A stretch of DNA of 64,000 nt from Evansella halocellulosilytica (GCF_002335745.1 NZ_NIST01000001.1:642761-706760), one strand, 5' to 3'; counted from the first letter of the stretch, positions 1 through 12,723 are shown. Notes: a model not told the origin generated them from the letters alone. A program made the numbers and translations.

Positions 1-4
1 AAGA

Positions 5-220
5 ATGCTTTTTAGAAAAAAGGGGAAAATAAGATGCGCAGAGGATGACCAACTCCTCACATTATTAGATAAAATAAAGGAGAAATCTGATCAACAGCAC
101 ACTCTTATTGATGAAAGTATAGCTTACCATGGAGAAGTCGTTTATTATGCAAAAATGGAAAAAGCAAAATATTTATTTCTATTAAAGGAAGCTAGATATC
201 GTAAAGCACATCTAAAGTAA
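5..220 (+). CDS. yaaL: YaaL family protein (DUF2508)
   Basis: Small hydrophilic protein of 71 residues resembling YaaL of Bacillus. It is rich in Lys and Glu, with a helical C-terminal stretch (AKYLFLLKEARYRKAHLK) that is the most family-like part; no signal peptide or membrane segment is visible. Its position directly before bofA and the rrn operon is the usual recR-yaaL-bofA arrangement. The function is unknown. The ATG lies four bases from the window edge, so the ribosome binding site cannot be seen and the start rests on length and family resemblance. Confidence 0.8.
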   Translation: MLFRKKGKIRCAEDDQLLTLLDKIKEKSDQQHTLIDESIAYHGEVVYYAKMEKAKYLFLLKEARYRKAHLK

Positions 221-310
221 TTGGAGCAATTCGGTCAAGCTTAATGCGTTGGATATTAATATTATATAGAAGAAAGTTGAAGTAATTTGTACTAAGTAAC
301 CTTCTGGACT

Positions 311-319
311 CATACACTT
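311..319 (+). promoter_or_regulatory. sigma-E-like -10 element before bofA
   Basis: CATACACTT fits the sigma-E -10 pattern (CATACAnT) and lies about 57 bases before the bofA start. No convincing -35 element is seen at the expected distance. bofA of B. subtilis is a mother-cell sigma-E gene, which makes the assignment plausible, but it stays tentative. Confidence 0.35.
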
Positions 320-376
320 CTATAGAGCTTGTCGTAGGACTAGCAATAGTACTTTACTTATAGGAGGTTAGTTAGT

Positions 377-643
377 ATGGAACCTGTACTTGTGATAACT
401 TTATTAGGCTCTCTCATCTTTCTATTATTAATTTTAGGTGCACCAATGAAGCCTTTGCGTTGGATTGGACAAGGTGCAATCAAGTTGTTAATTGGAGCTC
501 TATTATTGTTCTTTTTAAATGCATTCGGTACGTTGATTGGTTATAGTTTACCGATTAACATTTTTACAGCAACTGTGTCTGGTTTTTTAGGGGTTCCTGG
601 GATTATTGCATTAATCTTTGCAGACATGCTTCTAATTCCATAA
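377..643 (+). CDS. bofA: Pro-sigma-K processing inhibitor BofA
   Basis: Integral membrane protein of 88 residues. BofA holds the SpoIVFB intramembrane protease inactive, together with SpoIVFA in the outer forespore membrane, so that pro-sigma-K is cleaved only after a forespore signal. The sequence is almost wholly hydrophobic: segments at about residues 5-22 and 32-52 and a hydrophobic C-terminal part with the family-typical NAFGTLIGY and GFLGVPGIIALI stretches. Length matches the B. subtilis protein (87). An AGGAGG site lies 11 bases before the ATG. Its place between yaaL and an rrn operon is the standard Bacillus context. Confidence 0.93.
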   Translation: MEPVLVITLLGSLIFLLLILGAPMKPLRWIGQGAIKLLIGALLLFFLNAFGTLIGYSLPINIFTATVSGFLGVPGIIALIFADMLLIP

Positions 644-717
644 CCCCTGAGAATTCTTTTAGTTTGATACACTCATTGACCGATGATGTCGACACCTTAA
701 ATAATTTAAAAAGGTTG

Positions 718-746
718 TTGACTTTGTTTTTTGATGATGGTATATT
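718..746 (+). promoter_or_regulatory. rrn promoter P1 (sigma-A)
   Basis: TTGACT (718-723), a 17-base spacer and TATATT (741-746). It is the first of two tandem promoters before the 16S gene. The initially transcribed region carries GTCGCCG-AAAAAAC-GACGGC, closely similar to the sequence after P2. Confidence 0.8.
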
Positions 747-804
747 ATTATTTGTCGCCGAAAAAACGACGGCAGGTGAACAAAATTATTTTTTTAAAAA
801 GTTG

Positions 805-833
805 TTGACTGAATGTTGATTTGGTGATACGAT
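805..833 (+). promoter_or_regulatory. rrn promoter P2 (sigma-A)
   Basis: TTGACT (805-810), a 17-base spacer and TACGAT (828-833). It is followed by GTCGCCAAAAAACGGCG, a near copy of the sequence after P1, in which CGCC and GGCG can pair around an A-rich loop. Tandem sigma-A promoters are usual for Bacillus rrn operons. Confidence 0.75.
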
Positions 834-869
834 AATTAAGTCGCCAAAAAACGGCGTCAACATAAAGTG

Positions 870-893
870 ACCTTTGAAAACTAAACAAAAAGC
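870..893 (+). other. rrn leader, 5' arm of the pre-16S processing stem
   Basis: The leader has a CCTTTGAAAACTAAAC block. Bases 877-893 (AAAACTAAACAAAAAGC) are perfectly complementary over 17 bases to 2638-2654 just after the 16S 3' end, forming the long stem that brings the 16S ends together for RNase III-type cleavage. The rest of 894-1043 is leader RNA; no ORF is seen there. Confidence 0.75.
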
Positions 894-1043
894 CAAGCGA
901 AATGGGATATGAAAATATCCCGTCAATGAATTTTTTTAATGTAAGAGTTAAGGAACATCGGCTAATGACATCACATCCTGTGATAACACCGATGTTAGCG
1001 CATCCGTGCGCGTCAAACTCGTTAGATCTTTAACAGATCACAC

Positions 1044-2601
<1,558 letters not shown>

Positions 2602-2637
2602 AAGGAGCATATAGCTCATTACTTTATCGACGTTTGC

Positions 2638-2654
2638 GCTTTTTGTTTAGTTTT
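2638..2654 (+). other. 3' arm of the pre-16S processing stem
   Basis: GCTTTTTGTTTAGTTTT is the exact reverse complement of 877-893 in the rrn leader. The two arms enclose the 16S rRNA, the expected substrate shape for the first processing cut. Confidence 0.75.
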
Positions 2655-2688
2655 GAGAGGTTATTTTTTTATCTCTCCATTAAATGTT

Positions 2689-2860
2689 ATTTGCAAAGAG
2701 GATTAAGCTATTCGATGAAGAGCGACGATCATCTGCCGTTTTGCAAAGAGGGTCAAGGAGTTCAAGGAAGCAATTGACGAGCCACTGGAGCGTACAACAG
2801 TACGTGAGGATGGTGAGGAATGAAGCTGACACAGAAATCTGCAGGCCATCTGCCGCAAAA
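2689..2860 (+). repeat. ITS repeat: short copy (2689-2738) and long copy 1 (2739-2860)
   Basis: The long copy opens with TTTTGCAAAGAGG and ends with TGCCGCAAAA, so its termini (TTTTGC and GCAAAA) are inverted. Inside are GTTCAAGGAAGCAA, a GAGC-TACGTGAGGA region and AGCTGACACAGAA. The short copy keeps only the start (TTTGCAAAGAGG) and the end (CGACGATCATCTGCCG). It matches the unit at 3013-3137 imperfectly. Confidence 0.65.
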
Positions 2861-2870
2861 TTGTCCTTTG

Positions 2871-2884
2871 AAAACTAGATAACA
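2871..2884 (+). other. 5' arm of the pre-23S processing stem
   Basis: AAAACTAGATAACA is perfectly complementary to 6116-6129 (TGTTATCTAGTTTT) after the 23S gene. It is preceded by CCTTTG as in the 16S leader, so both rRNAs are enclosed by related stems. Confidence 0.75.
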
Positions 2885-3012
2885 GTAGAAAGACTGATTG
2901 ATCTTCACCGGTTGTTTGAAGCGAATCCTAACGGATTCGAACGAGTACAACCGAGTGTCTTAGAAGGTTAAAAGACGCCATATGCAAAATTGCAAAACTC
3001 AAATTGAGTAGG

Positions 3013-3137
3013 TTTTGCAAGGAGGATCGAGTTGTTCAAGGAAGCAAGGAATTGAGCGACTGAGCGTATGAAATAGATACGTGACAGGAGCGAGAGACAC
3101 AGCTGACACAGAAGAACGACGATCATCCGCCGCAAAA
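3013..3137 (+). repeat. ITS repeat long copy 2
   Basis: TTTTGCAAGGAGG at the start and CCGCCGCAAAA at the end frame GTTCAAGGAAGCAAGG, GAGCGTATGAAATAGATACG (itself able to form a GTAT/ATAC hairpin) and AGCTGACACAGAAGAACGAC. It is the imperfect partner of 2739-2860 and abuts the 23S 5' end. Confidence 0.65.
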
Positions 3138-3138
3138 T

Positions 3139-6073
<2,935 letters not shown>

Positions 6074-6115
6074 ATGTTTTATCAAACCTTCTAATACCGA
6101 AGGTCATCAGTCAAA

Positions 6116-6129
6116 TGTTATCTAGTTTT
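6116..6129 (+). other. 3' arm of the pre-23S processing stem
   Basis: TGTTATCTAGTTTT pairs with 2871-2884. It lies between the 23S 3' end and 5S. Confidence 0.75.
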
Positions 6130-6203
6130 GAGAGGATAAAGAAAAGTTGAATTGCCTTGTATGAGTAGGCAATGAAACAAGAGAACTTCTCAACATTTAA
6201 ATA

Positions 6204-6321
<118 letters not shown>

Positions 6322-6328
6322 TATCAAA

Positions 6329-6357
6329 GGCACCTTCAAAAGAAGGTGTCTTTTTTT
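6329..6357 (+). terminator. rrn operon terminator
   Basis: GGCACCTTC - AAAA - GAAGGTGTC hairpin followed by seven T. It lies immediately after 5S. Confidence 0.9.
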
Positions 6358-6422
6358 ATGAAATGAGATGTTATTGAGGGGAAAATGGTTTGTGTATCAT
6401 TAATTTAGAATCATTCTAGTTA

Positions 6423-6504
6423 GCGGATAAAATGAAATTTTTACCGGATAAACTGAAAAATTCGCGGATAAACCATCAGATAAACCCGGATTTTCGCGGA
6501 TAAA
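6423..6504 (+). repeat. Short direct repeat, GCGGATAAA motif x4
   Basis: GCGGATAAA at 6423, CCGGATAAA at 6444, GCGGATAAA at 6464 and at 6496, with further part copies (CAGATAAAC, CCCGGATTTT) between. Steps are 21, 20 and 32 bases. It fills the gap between the rrn terminator and the BCCT terminator. Confidence 0.6.
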
Positions 6505-6527
6505 CGATACATACGTCCACAACGACA

Positions 6528-6573
6528 CAAAAAGTGACTGTCCTGAAGCGATATAATCGCAGTTAGGACAGTC
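6528..6573 (-). terminator. Terminator of the BCCT transporter gene
   Basis: Inverted repeat GACTGTCCT (6536-6544) and AGGACAGTC (6565-6573) with an inner GCGAT/ATCGC stem. On the minus strand it is followed by CACTTTTTG. Confidence 0.7.
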
Positions 6574-6579
6574 GATGGT

Positions 6580-8142
6580 TTATTCTCTTTCATCAGGATA
6601 AATATAATACTTCGTACCAAACGTTTTCGGCATGTCAGCATTGACAGCACGCTTAAAGGAAACTGCGAGCATGATCATAATAAAAATGAGCGGGAACCCT
6701 CCGACAATGCTTGCTGTCTGTAGCGTTTCCAGTCCTCCTAAGTACATTAAAATAATCGAGGGAGTGGCTAAAATAATTGCCCAAAACATACGATTCCATC
6801 GAATTGGTTCATCGTCAATTTCTTTTTGCGTGACAGAGGCTAAAATGTATGAACCAGAGTCAAAGGTTGTAGCGAGGAACACAAGGGCAAGGACGACAAA
6901 GATTGTGACGAATATAGGACTCAATGGTAATTGGGCAATCGTTTCTATAATCGCTGCTTCTGTACTTACATTGTTCATCGTCTCGATTACTGAATACTGC
7001 CCGCTAAGTTCTAGATATAAACCAAAATTACCGAGGATCCCGAAAAATAATAAACAGCCGACTGTACCATAAACAAGCGTTCCGACAACCATTTCACGAA
7101 TTGTTCGACCTTTTGAAATACGAGCAACGAACAAACCGACAAATGGTGCATAAACGAGCCACCAAGCCCAATAGAAGATCGTCCAATCTTCTGGAAAGCC
7201 TGTCCGTTCAAAAGGCCCTAAATCTTTAAAAGGTTCAGCCCACATGCTCATCCGAAAGAAATTGTCTGCTAATAGACCGACACTGTTGATCATTGACTGA
7301 CTGAGAAAAACAGTTGGACCGACAATGAACACAAAGCCTAACAAGATGAATGACAGCCAGAGGTTTAGGTTACTGAGCATTCTAATGCCTTTTCGAAGTC
7401 CTGTGTATGAACTAATCGCAAAGATCGTTGTAGCGATAATGAGAACAATTGTATATAAGACAATATCTGGCTCAATGCCAGTAAAGTGACTAACACCAGC
7501 ACCAATTAATGGAGTGGCTAATGCCATTGTTGTACCAGCTCCACCTAATAGACCAAACATAAATAAAACATCAACAATTGTCCCGACAGGACCGTCTGCA
7601 TATTTTTTTAATACAGGTCTGCAAGCCTCACTTACTTTTAACACTGGACGTTTACGGACGTAAAAGAAATATGAAATCGGTAAAGCAGGTAAGCAGTAAA
7701 TTGCCCATGCTATCGGTCCCCAATGAAAAATACCATATGTAACAGCCCATTCAATGGCTTCTCTTGTTCCTGGCTCGACTCCAAATGGCGGAGATTGATA
7801 ATAAAAAGCCCACTCAATTGTCCCCCAATAGAGAACACTAGAACCGATCCCTGCAGCAAAGAGCATTGCTGCCCAAGTTAACGTATTAAACTCTGGCTGA
7901 ACTCCTTTAGTTCCTAAAACAATACGTCCATACTGGCTAAAAGCGATGTATATTAAGAAAATGAAAAGCACTATTCCGATTAGTAAGTAAAGGACACCAA
8001 AGTTATGGGTTACGAAACTGTTCGCTGCTGTAATTGCCATGTCCCCAAATTCTGGTACAGTGATTAACGGTACTGCGACGATCAATAATATAGCTATAGC
8101 ACCAATAAAAGTAGGCCAATCAATCAAACTTTTGTTATTCAT
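6580..8142 (-). CDS. BCCT family betaine/carnitine/choline-type transporter
   Basis: Membrane carrier of 520 residues with about 12 hydrophobic segments, the size and shape of BCCT proteins, which import betaine, carnitine or choline. The family signature in the eighth segment is present (DWTIFYWAWWLVYAPFVG, then ARISKGRTIREMV). The Gly-rich TM3 motif that is GMGIG in the sodium-coupled carrier BetP reads GIGSS here, followed by VLYWGTIEW, so ion coupling may differ. I start at the ATG at 8142, eight bases after AAAGGAG; an upstream in-frame ATG (8271) lacks a site. The gene converges on the rrn operon and is not part of the conserved gene order. The substrate cannot be told from sequence alone. 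Confidence 0.88.
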   Translation of the reverse strand: MNNKSLIDWPTFIGAIAILLIVAVPLITVPEFGDMAITAANSFVTHNFGVLYLLIGIVLFIFLIYIAFSQYGRIVLGTKGVQPEFNTLTWAAMLFAAGIGSSVLYWGTIEWAFYYQSPPFGVEPGTREAIEWAVTYGIFHWGPIAWAIYCLPALPISYFFYVRKRPVLKVSEACRPVLKKYADGPVGTIVDVLFMFGLLGGAGTTMALATPLIGAGVSHFTGIEPDIVLYTIVLIIATTIFAISSYTGLRKGIRMLSNLNLWLSFILLGFVFIVGPTVFLSQSMINSVGLLADNFFRMSMWAEPFKDLGPFERTGFPEDWTIFYWAWWLVYAPFVGLFVARISKGRTIREMVVGTLVYGTVGCLLFFGILGNFGLYLELSGQYSVIETMNNVSTEAAIIETIAQLPLSPIFVTIFVVLALVFLATTFDSGSYILASVTQKEIDDEPIRWNRMFWAIILATPSIILMYLGGLETLQTASIVGGFPLIFIMIMLAVSFKRAVNADMPKTFGTKYYIYPDERE

Positions 8143-8396
8143 AGCAGTCTCCTTTGTGTTAATCGAAATTACTTTGTGTAAGCTTTCGTAGTATGTATCA
8201 ATCATTGCCAGTCTATTCTTGAGTAAGTCAAAATTAGAATGAAACAATTTTTTTAATTGAAAAGGTTGCATTTACTTTTTTATCGAGACAGGAACAAGGA
8301 CGAAAAGTGTTGCATATAGTGAATCATCTATTTTCATAGATAAAAAGGATAGAGTTGTTCGTTCTCGGCCATACTATAAATGGAGGTGGAGAAACG

Positions 8397-8624
8397 ATGA
8401 AAAGTATATTGAAAGAAGAAAAGAAAGATTGTTTCCAAGAATGCTTGATTTGTAAAGAGAAAAAAGAGGCAGGCATTCATTTAGTAAACTTCTTTATTTG
8501 TAAACATTGTGAAAGAGATGTTGTTGAAAGTGATGTTGAGGATGAAAGCTATGATTATTATGTCGAACAGCTCAGTCAGGTCCGAGATCAGCTGATTCCT
8601 TATCAAAGCAGTAGAGTGCATTAA
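8397..8624 (+). CDS. gin: Anti-sigma-G factor Gin (CsfB)
   Basis: Protein of 75 residues. Gin binds sigma-G in the forespore (and sigma-E in the mother cell) to prevent early activity. Two zinc-knuckle pairs are visible, CLIC and CKHC, separated by KEKKEAGIHLVNFFI, which is the Gin core; the tail is acidic (SDVEDESYDYYVEQL). I chose the ATG at 8397 because GGAGGTGG stands just before it. CATACTA at 8370-8376 looks like a sigma-G -10 element but would leave a very short leader. In B. subtilis csfB also follows an rrn operon, so this gene marks the conserved order interrupted by the block to its right. Confidence 0.9.
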   Translation: MKSILKEEKKDCFQECLICKEKKEAGIHLVNFFICKHCERDVVESDVEDESYDYYVEQLSQVRDQLIPYQSSRVH

Positions 8625-8643
8625 TGATTCGTTATCTGATAAA

Positions 8644-8682
8644 ATGCCTGGTTTTCCATTTCACGAGAATCAGGCATGTTTT
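8644..8682 (+). terminator. Terminator-like hairpin after gin
   Basis: ATGCCTG and CAGGCAT arms (8644-8650, 8671-8677) followed by GTTTTG. The T run is short. Confidence 0.5.
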
Positions 8683-8702
8683 GTAGAAAAGAAAAAACAC
8701 CG

Positions 8703-8745
8703 AAAAAAATCAGCCCAACTCTAATGGAGTAGGACTGATTTTTAT
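8703..8745. terminator. Bidirectional terminator between gin and the subtilase genes
   Basis: AAAAATCAG (8705-8713) and CTGATTTTT (8735-8743) with inner ACTC/GAGT pairing. A-rich and T-rich flanks suit termination from both sides of the converging genes. Confidence 0.7.
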
Positions 8746-8766
8746 TAAGGAGACTTCCATGATAAT

Positions 8767-11232
8767 TTATTTCAAGAAAGCCTCGTAATAACGGACGATT
8801 GTTGCCGCATACTCACCACGCGTTACTTTGTGATCAGGTGAGAATGTTGCTGTGATTTCTGGTTCTAATGCGAAGTCATCTTGTTCTACATCGAAGTTGA
8901 CATTCATTATGTTGAGATTGATGGCTAACTGAACATAGCCGCGAAGGTGTTCAGGTACATCATCTTGGTCTTCTAACACGATGTGCTCATCTTTGTATTG
9001 AACGGTAATATCACCATCAAAATCTTTTGCTTCCTCTTGTAAGCCTAGCGCTTGTACAAGAGAATAGGAGAGTTCTGCACGAGCTACATTACCACGTGGG
9101 TCAAATTGACCGTCATTGATTATCATGACACCATCGTCATATTGTTTCGCATCTTTTATTGCAGCTCCTTGTGAAGCGACAGCTGATGCATAGGCATCTA
9201 ATTCACTATCAACACCTAATTGACCTGAAAGGTCGAGATTTTGTCGAATCCCTGTTCCCATCACGAGATAACGTGCTAAGTCTTCCCGCTTTATGTTTTG
9301 GTTTGGCATGAATCGGTTATCGTTGAAACCGTCGACTAAACGATTAGAAACAGCTAATTTAATCGCATCTTCCGCAGAATGCCCTTCAACATCGTTCAAT
9401 CCAGTAAAGTCAGAAACGGTTGTTAGTCTGATAGTGCCTTCAACTTCTTCTGGTAAAGCAAGTCCAAGTGGGTTCACTTCATGTCCACGTAAACCGATGA
9501 CTTTTAATTCCCACTCACCCTCTATTGGGTTACTCACTTGAACGACGCGATCAAAGTAAAGAGTGAATAAGAGTGAAACTCCTGATGAGTACTCTTCACC
9601 ATTTGGATCAACAAGGACTAAGTTCACTGGGTTTCCAGTTAACTCATAGAGACCTTTCCCATCTATGCGTGCAGACAATCCAGCAACACCCTCTTCTACT
9701 TCAAAGAGGTAAGAATTTGACGTTGCACCGAGAGGGTCGTAATCAATTGTAAAGCTATTATGTTCTGTTGTTGTTTCAACATGACTGTTGAAGTCTTGAT
9801 TGATATTTAATACTGAACCATAATCTTTATCGAAAAGAACGGAGTCAAGAGCAGCATATGCATTCACATAACCTGCACCAACTTCCCATGATTCATATCC
9901 TGGCATGTTTGTTGCTGTATTTTGCAGGATGGCTTTTACTTCATCGGGAGATAATGTTGGATCAGCTTCAAGTAATAAAGCAACAATTCCTGCTACGTGA
10001 GGAGTAGCCATTGACGTCCCGCTCATGACCGTGTAATACGGCAGATAAGCTGTTTCAATCATTTCAGCGTCTTTTTCCACACTTAACACTGCTAGAGGGG
10101 AGGTCGTTTTCGTTGAGATAATATCCACACCTGGAGCAACAACCGTTGGCTCATCTCTCCATGTGAATTCTTGACCATCAATGATGAATGTACCACCGCC
10201 ATCTTTTGTTCCACGAGAAGAGAAATCTGCTAATGTCCCATCTTTGACACCAGCACCGACACTGATGACCCATGGTGCTTTTGCATATGGATTGTGTGTG
10301 TTCTCGCCAGGTCCAGAATTACCAGCAGCAAATAAGACGGTAATGCCACGGTCGTATGCTTTCTTACTTGCAACATTTATTGGATGGTAAGGATCAAAGT
10401 CTCCTGAACTTCCCCAAGAGTTAGTAATCACACGAATGTCATAACGAGTTTGGTTGGTTACGGCGTAGTCGAATCCGCCAATTCCATCAAGAATAAATAA
10501 AGCGGCTCCCGAACCGTAACCAATGAGGTCAGCACCTGGTGCAACACCTTCATATTTTCCGCCAGAATGAGCGCCTGTTCCACCTACAGTACCGGCTACG
10601 TGCGTTCCGTGCCCAGAGTTTGTGTCTGTATTTTTAACGTCTTCTACATAAGTGACAGGAAGTAATTCAGGATCTAAAGCGTTTAAATTCAATGAAGCCA
10701 TAACATTTTGTACGAGGTTTTGACCAAATTCGTGGTCTTTATGTAGCCCATCGACACCACTATCATGGACGACAACTCCAACACTGTCACCAGTAAATGG
10801 GAAACCGTCATTTACATTTTGGAATTCTTGTGAGCGGCGAGCACGCTCAACACCTGTTAGATCTGTTGATTTGGCATTGAAATACTCAAGCTCTTCATTC
10901 AAATAAATTGAAAGAATATCGTCTTGTTCTTTTAACGTTTCAATTTGACTCTTAGTTGCTAATACGCCAGCGATTGGAAGAGTCTCCATAGTGACACCTG
11001 TTGAAATTCCTAATGAATCAAGGAAGTTCAATTGATCGTCTGATACAGGTTTATCTTGATCATACGTAATAATCACTTCATAAATTTCTAAGTTATTCTT
11101 TAATGCTTCTTCTAGTGACTCTCCAATTTTGACGTCTTGATTTGCGTGAATGCTGGAGTCACCGTTATAGAAAAAAAGGGCAATCACGAGTGATGCGACG
11201 ATCGCACCAAACGATAAAATGTATCGTTTCAA
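8767..11232 (-). CDS. Secreted subtilisin-like serine protease (S8) with C-terminal SLH modules
   Basis: Precursor of 821 residues: N-terminal hydrophobic signal (about 4-22), an I9-type propeptide (about 48-118), a peptidase S8 domain (about 145-465) with catalytic Asp157 (HDSGVDG), His208 (SGHGTHVAG) and Ser407 (SGTSMATPH) and oxyanion-hole Asn305 (AAGNSGPG), a beta-rich region to about 605, then three S-layer-homology-like modules (about 612-665, 675-735, 745-821) that would bind cell-wall polymers. The start is TTG at 11232, preceded by AAAGGATG. The gene follows its paralogue with only a 27-base gap, so the two are probably cotranscribed. The highly acidic composition fits an extracellular enzyme of a halo- or alkaliphile. 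Confidence 0.92.
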   Translation of the reverse strand: MKRYILSFGAIVASLVIALFFYNGDSSIHANQDVKIGESLEEALKNNLEIYEVIITYDQDKPVSDDQLNFLDSLGISTGVTMETLPIAGVLATKSQIETLKEQDDILSIYLNEELEYFNAKSTDLTGVERARRSQEFQNVNDGFPFTGDSVGVVVHDSGVDGLHKDHEFGQNLVQNVMASLNLNALDPELLPVTYVEDVKNTDTNSGHGTHVAGTVGGTGAHSGGKYEGVAPGADLIGYGSGAALFILDGIGGFDYAVTNQTRYDIRVITNSWGSSGDFDPYHPINVASKKAYDRGITVLFAAGNSGPGENTHNPYAKAPWVISVGAGVKDGTLADFSSRGTKDGGGTFIIDGQEFTWRDEPTVVAPGVDIISTKTTSPLAVLSVEKDAEMIETAYLPYYTVMSGTSMATPHVAGIVALLLEADPTLSPDEVKAILQNTATNMPGYESWEVGAGYVNAYAALDSVLFDKDYGSVLNINQDFNSHVETTTEHNSFTIDYDPLGATSNSYLFEVEEGVAGLSARIDGKGLYELTGNPVNLVLVDPNGEEYSSGVSLLFTLYFDRVVQVSNPIEGEWELKVIGLRGHEVNPLGLALPEEVEGTIRLTTVSDFTGLNDVEGHSAEDAIKLAVSNRLVDGFNDNRFMPNQNIKREDLARYLVMGTGIRQNLDLSGQLGVDSELDAYASAVASQGAAIKDAKQYDDGVMIINDGQFDPRGNVARAELSYSLVQALGLQEEAKDFDGDITVQYKDEHIVLEDQDDVPEHLRGYVQLAINLNIMNVNFDVEQDDFALEPEITATFSPDHKVTRGEYAATIVRYYEAFLK

Positions 11233-11259
11233 ATGATTTCATCCTTTCATAATTGATGA

Positions 11260-12672
11260 TTATTTGTCGTTCATTGCTTCTTCCACAGCGTCATATGCAT
11301 TGATAAATCCCCCGCCAACTTCCCAATCTTCATAACCTTCCATTTCAGTAGCGGTCGTTTCAATGATTTCCTTCACTTCTAAAGGGTTTAATGAAGGGTT
11401 AGCTTCGAAAATTAGGGCTGCTACACCTGCAACATGCGGTGCTGCCATAGACGTTCCACTCATTGTTGCATAATAAGGCAAATAGCCGGGCTCAATGTGT
11501 TCAATATCGTTTGCCGCTGATAAGGCGGAAAGTGTCCCAATAACGCGTGTTGAAATGATTAAACGTCCTGGTGATGTCACGGTTGGACGGTCAACCCACT
11601 CCCATTCTTCCCCATCAACAACAGCGGTGCCGCCGCCATTTTCCACACCACGAGATGAGAAGTTTGTCAGTGTTTGATCACGTTCTGCTGCTGCAACAGT
11701 CACGACCCAAGGAGCTTTCTTGTAGTTACCAGAAATTGTTCCTTCTTCTGGACCAGAGTTACCGGCAGAAAAGACTGTTAAAATGCCCCGATCATACAAT
11801 TTTTTCGTTGCGATGTTAATTGGATCCTCTGGGTTGAACGGATTACCAGCATCTCCTGTTGAACCCCAGGAGTTTGTAATAACGCGGATATTGTATCGCT
11901 GTTGATTTACAAGCGCATATTCAAAACCGCCTAAAATATCTAACATCGCAATCGCTGCACCTGAACCGTAACCAACGATATTCGCTCCCGGAGCAACACC
12001 TTCGTATTTACCGCCAGATTTAGCACCTGTTCCACCTACGGTTCCTGACACATGTGTGCCGTGACCAGAGCTAGTATCTGTGTTCGGTACATCTTCAAGG
12101 TGAAAAATTGGTAAGATCCCACTAATTGAGTTTAAATTTAATTGTCCCGCCACATTTTGAACGAGATTGTTGCCTAATTTATGGTCATCATGAGTTCCAT
12201 CAACGCCACTGTCGTTTACTACAACCCCAACACCATTACCAGTGATTGGGAATCCGTCATTTTCCTTTTGGAAATCTGAACTCGTTCTAACAGCATTTAC
12301 ACCAGTTTGTTCCGTTGCACTGTAATTATCGTACTCAAGCTCCTGGTTATAAAAGATCCCTCTAATCTTTTCATGTTCAATCACGTTGAAGAGAAGTTCT
12401 TCCGTTACAATCGCACCTGCTAAAGGTAATTCTTCGAACACAACAGCTGTTTCTAACCCGAGTTTCTTAAGAAGTGAGATTCGGTCATCTTGTGTTGATT
12501 CGTGGAAAGTAATAACAACTTCGGCAGTATTAAAGCCACTGCTTATTAAATCATTTAGCTCACTGTCAATTTTATCGAGGTTAGCATCGAGAGCTTGTGA
12601 AGACCCATTATGTAACATCGTAATCAATAAGATTAAAGCTAAGCTTAGGGTGAAAATGAGAAATTTTTTCAC
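11260..12672 (-). CDS. Secreted subtilisin-like serine protease (S8)
   Basis: Precursor of 470 residues, paralogous to the protease encoded just downstream but without SLH modules. Signal segment at about 3-22, I9-type propeptide at about 48-115, S8 domain from about 145 to the end with Asp154 (NDSGVDG), His204 (SGHGTHVSG), Ser408 (SGTSMAAPH) and Asn305 (SAGNSGPE). The start is GTG at 12672, seven bases after AGGAGG; an in-frame ATG further up (12771) has no site and would bury the signal peptide. A good sigma-A-like promoter lies just upstream. Probably released to the medium, whereas the SLH paralogue may stay on the wall (inference). Confidence 0.92.
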   Translation of the reverse strand: MKKFLIFTLSLALILLITMLHNGSSQALDANLDKIDSELNDLISSGFNTAEVVITFHESTQDDRISLLKKLGLETAVVFEELPLAGAIVTEELLFNVIEHEKIRGIFYNQELEYDNYSATEQTGVNAVRTSSDFQKENDGFPITGNGVGVVVNDSGVDGTHDDHKLGNNLVQNVAGQLNLNSISGILPIFHLEDVPNTDTSSGHGTHVSGTVGGTGAKSGGKYEGVAPGANIVGYGSGAAIAMLDILGGFEYALVNQQRYNIRVITNSWGSTGDAGNPFNPEDPINIATKKLYDRGILTVFSAGNSGPEEGTISGNYKKAPWVVTVAAAERDQTLTNFSSRGVENGGGTAVVDGEEWEWVDRPTVTSPGRLIISTRVIGTLSALSAANDIEHIEPGYLPYYATMSGTSMAAPHVAGVAALIFEANPSLNPLEVKEIIETTATEMEGYEDWEVGGGFINAYDAVEEAMNDK

Positions 12673-12694
12673 GACGATCCCTCCTTTCAAGAAG

Positions 12695-12723
12695 AGTATA
12701 TGTTTTCTGAAAATTATTAACAA
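12695..12723 (-). promoter_or_regulatory. Candidate sigma-A promoter of the subtilase pair
   Basis: On the minus strand TTGTTA (12718-12723), 17 bases, TATACT (12695-12700), about 22 bases before the GTG start. It stands between the response-regulator terminator and the protease gene. Confidence 0.45.

Larger units (their letters stand above)
2602..3138 (+). other. 16S-23S internal transcribed spacer without tRNA genes
   Basis: Spacer of 537 bases. I find neither tRNA-Ile nor tRNA-Ala. It contains the 3' arm of the pre-16S stem (2638-2654), the 5' arm of the pre-23S stem (2871-2884) and three related repeat units (2689-2738, 2739-2860, 3013-3137), listed separately. Confidence 0.8.

Noticed and set aside
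2602-3138. Possible tRNA-Ile or tRNA-Ala in the rrn spacer
   Set aside because: No GGTTCGA-type T loop with matching acceptor stem was found; the space is filled by the repeat units.
6632-7072. Plus-strand ORF of 146 codons
   Set aside because: Antisense to the BCCT transporter gene; no ribosome binding site and no family resemblance.
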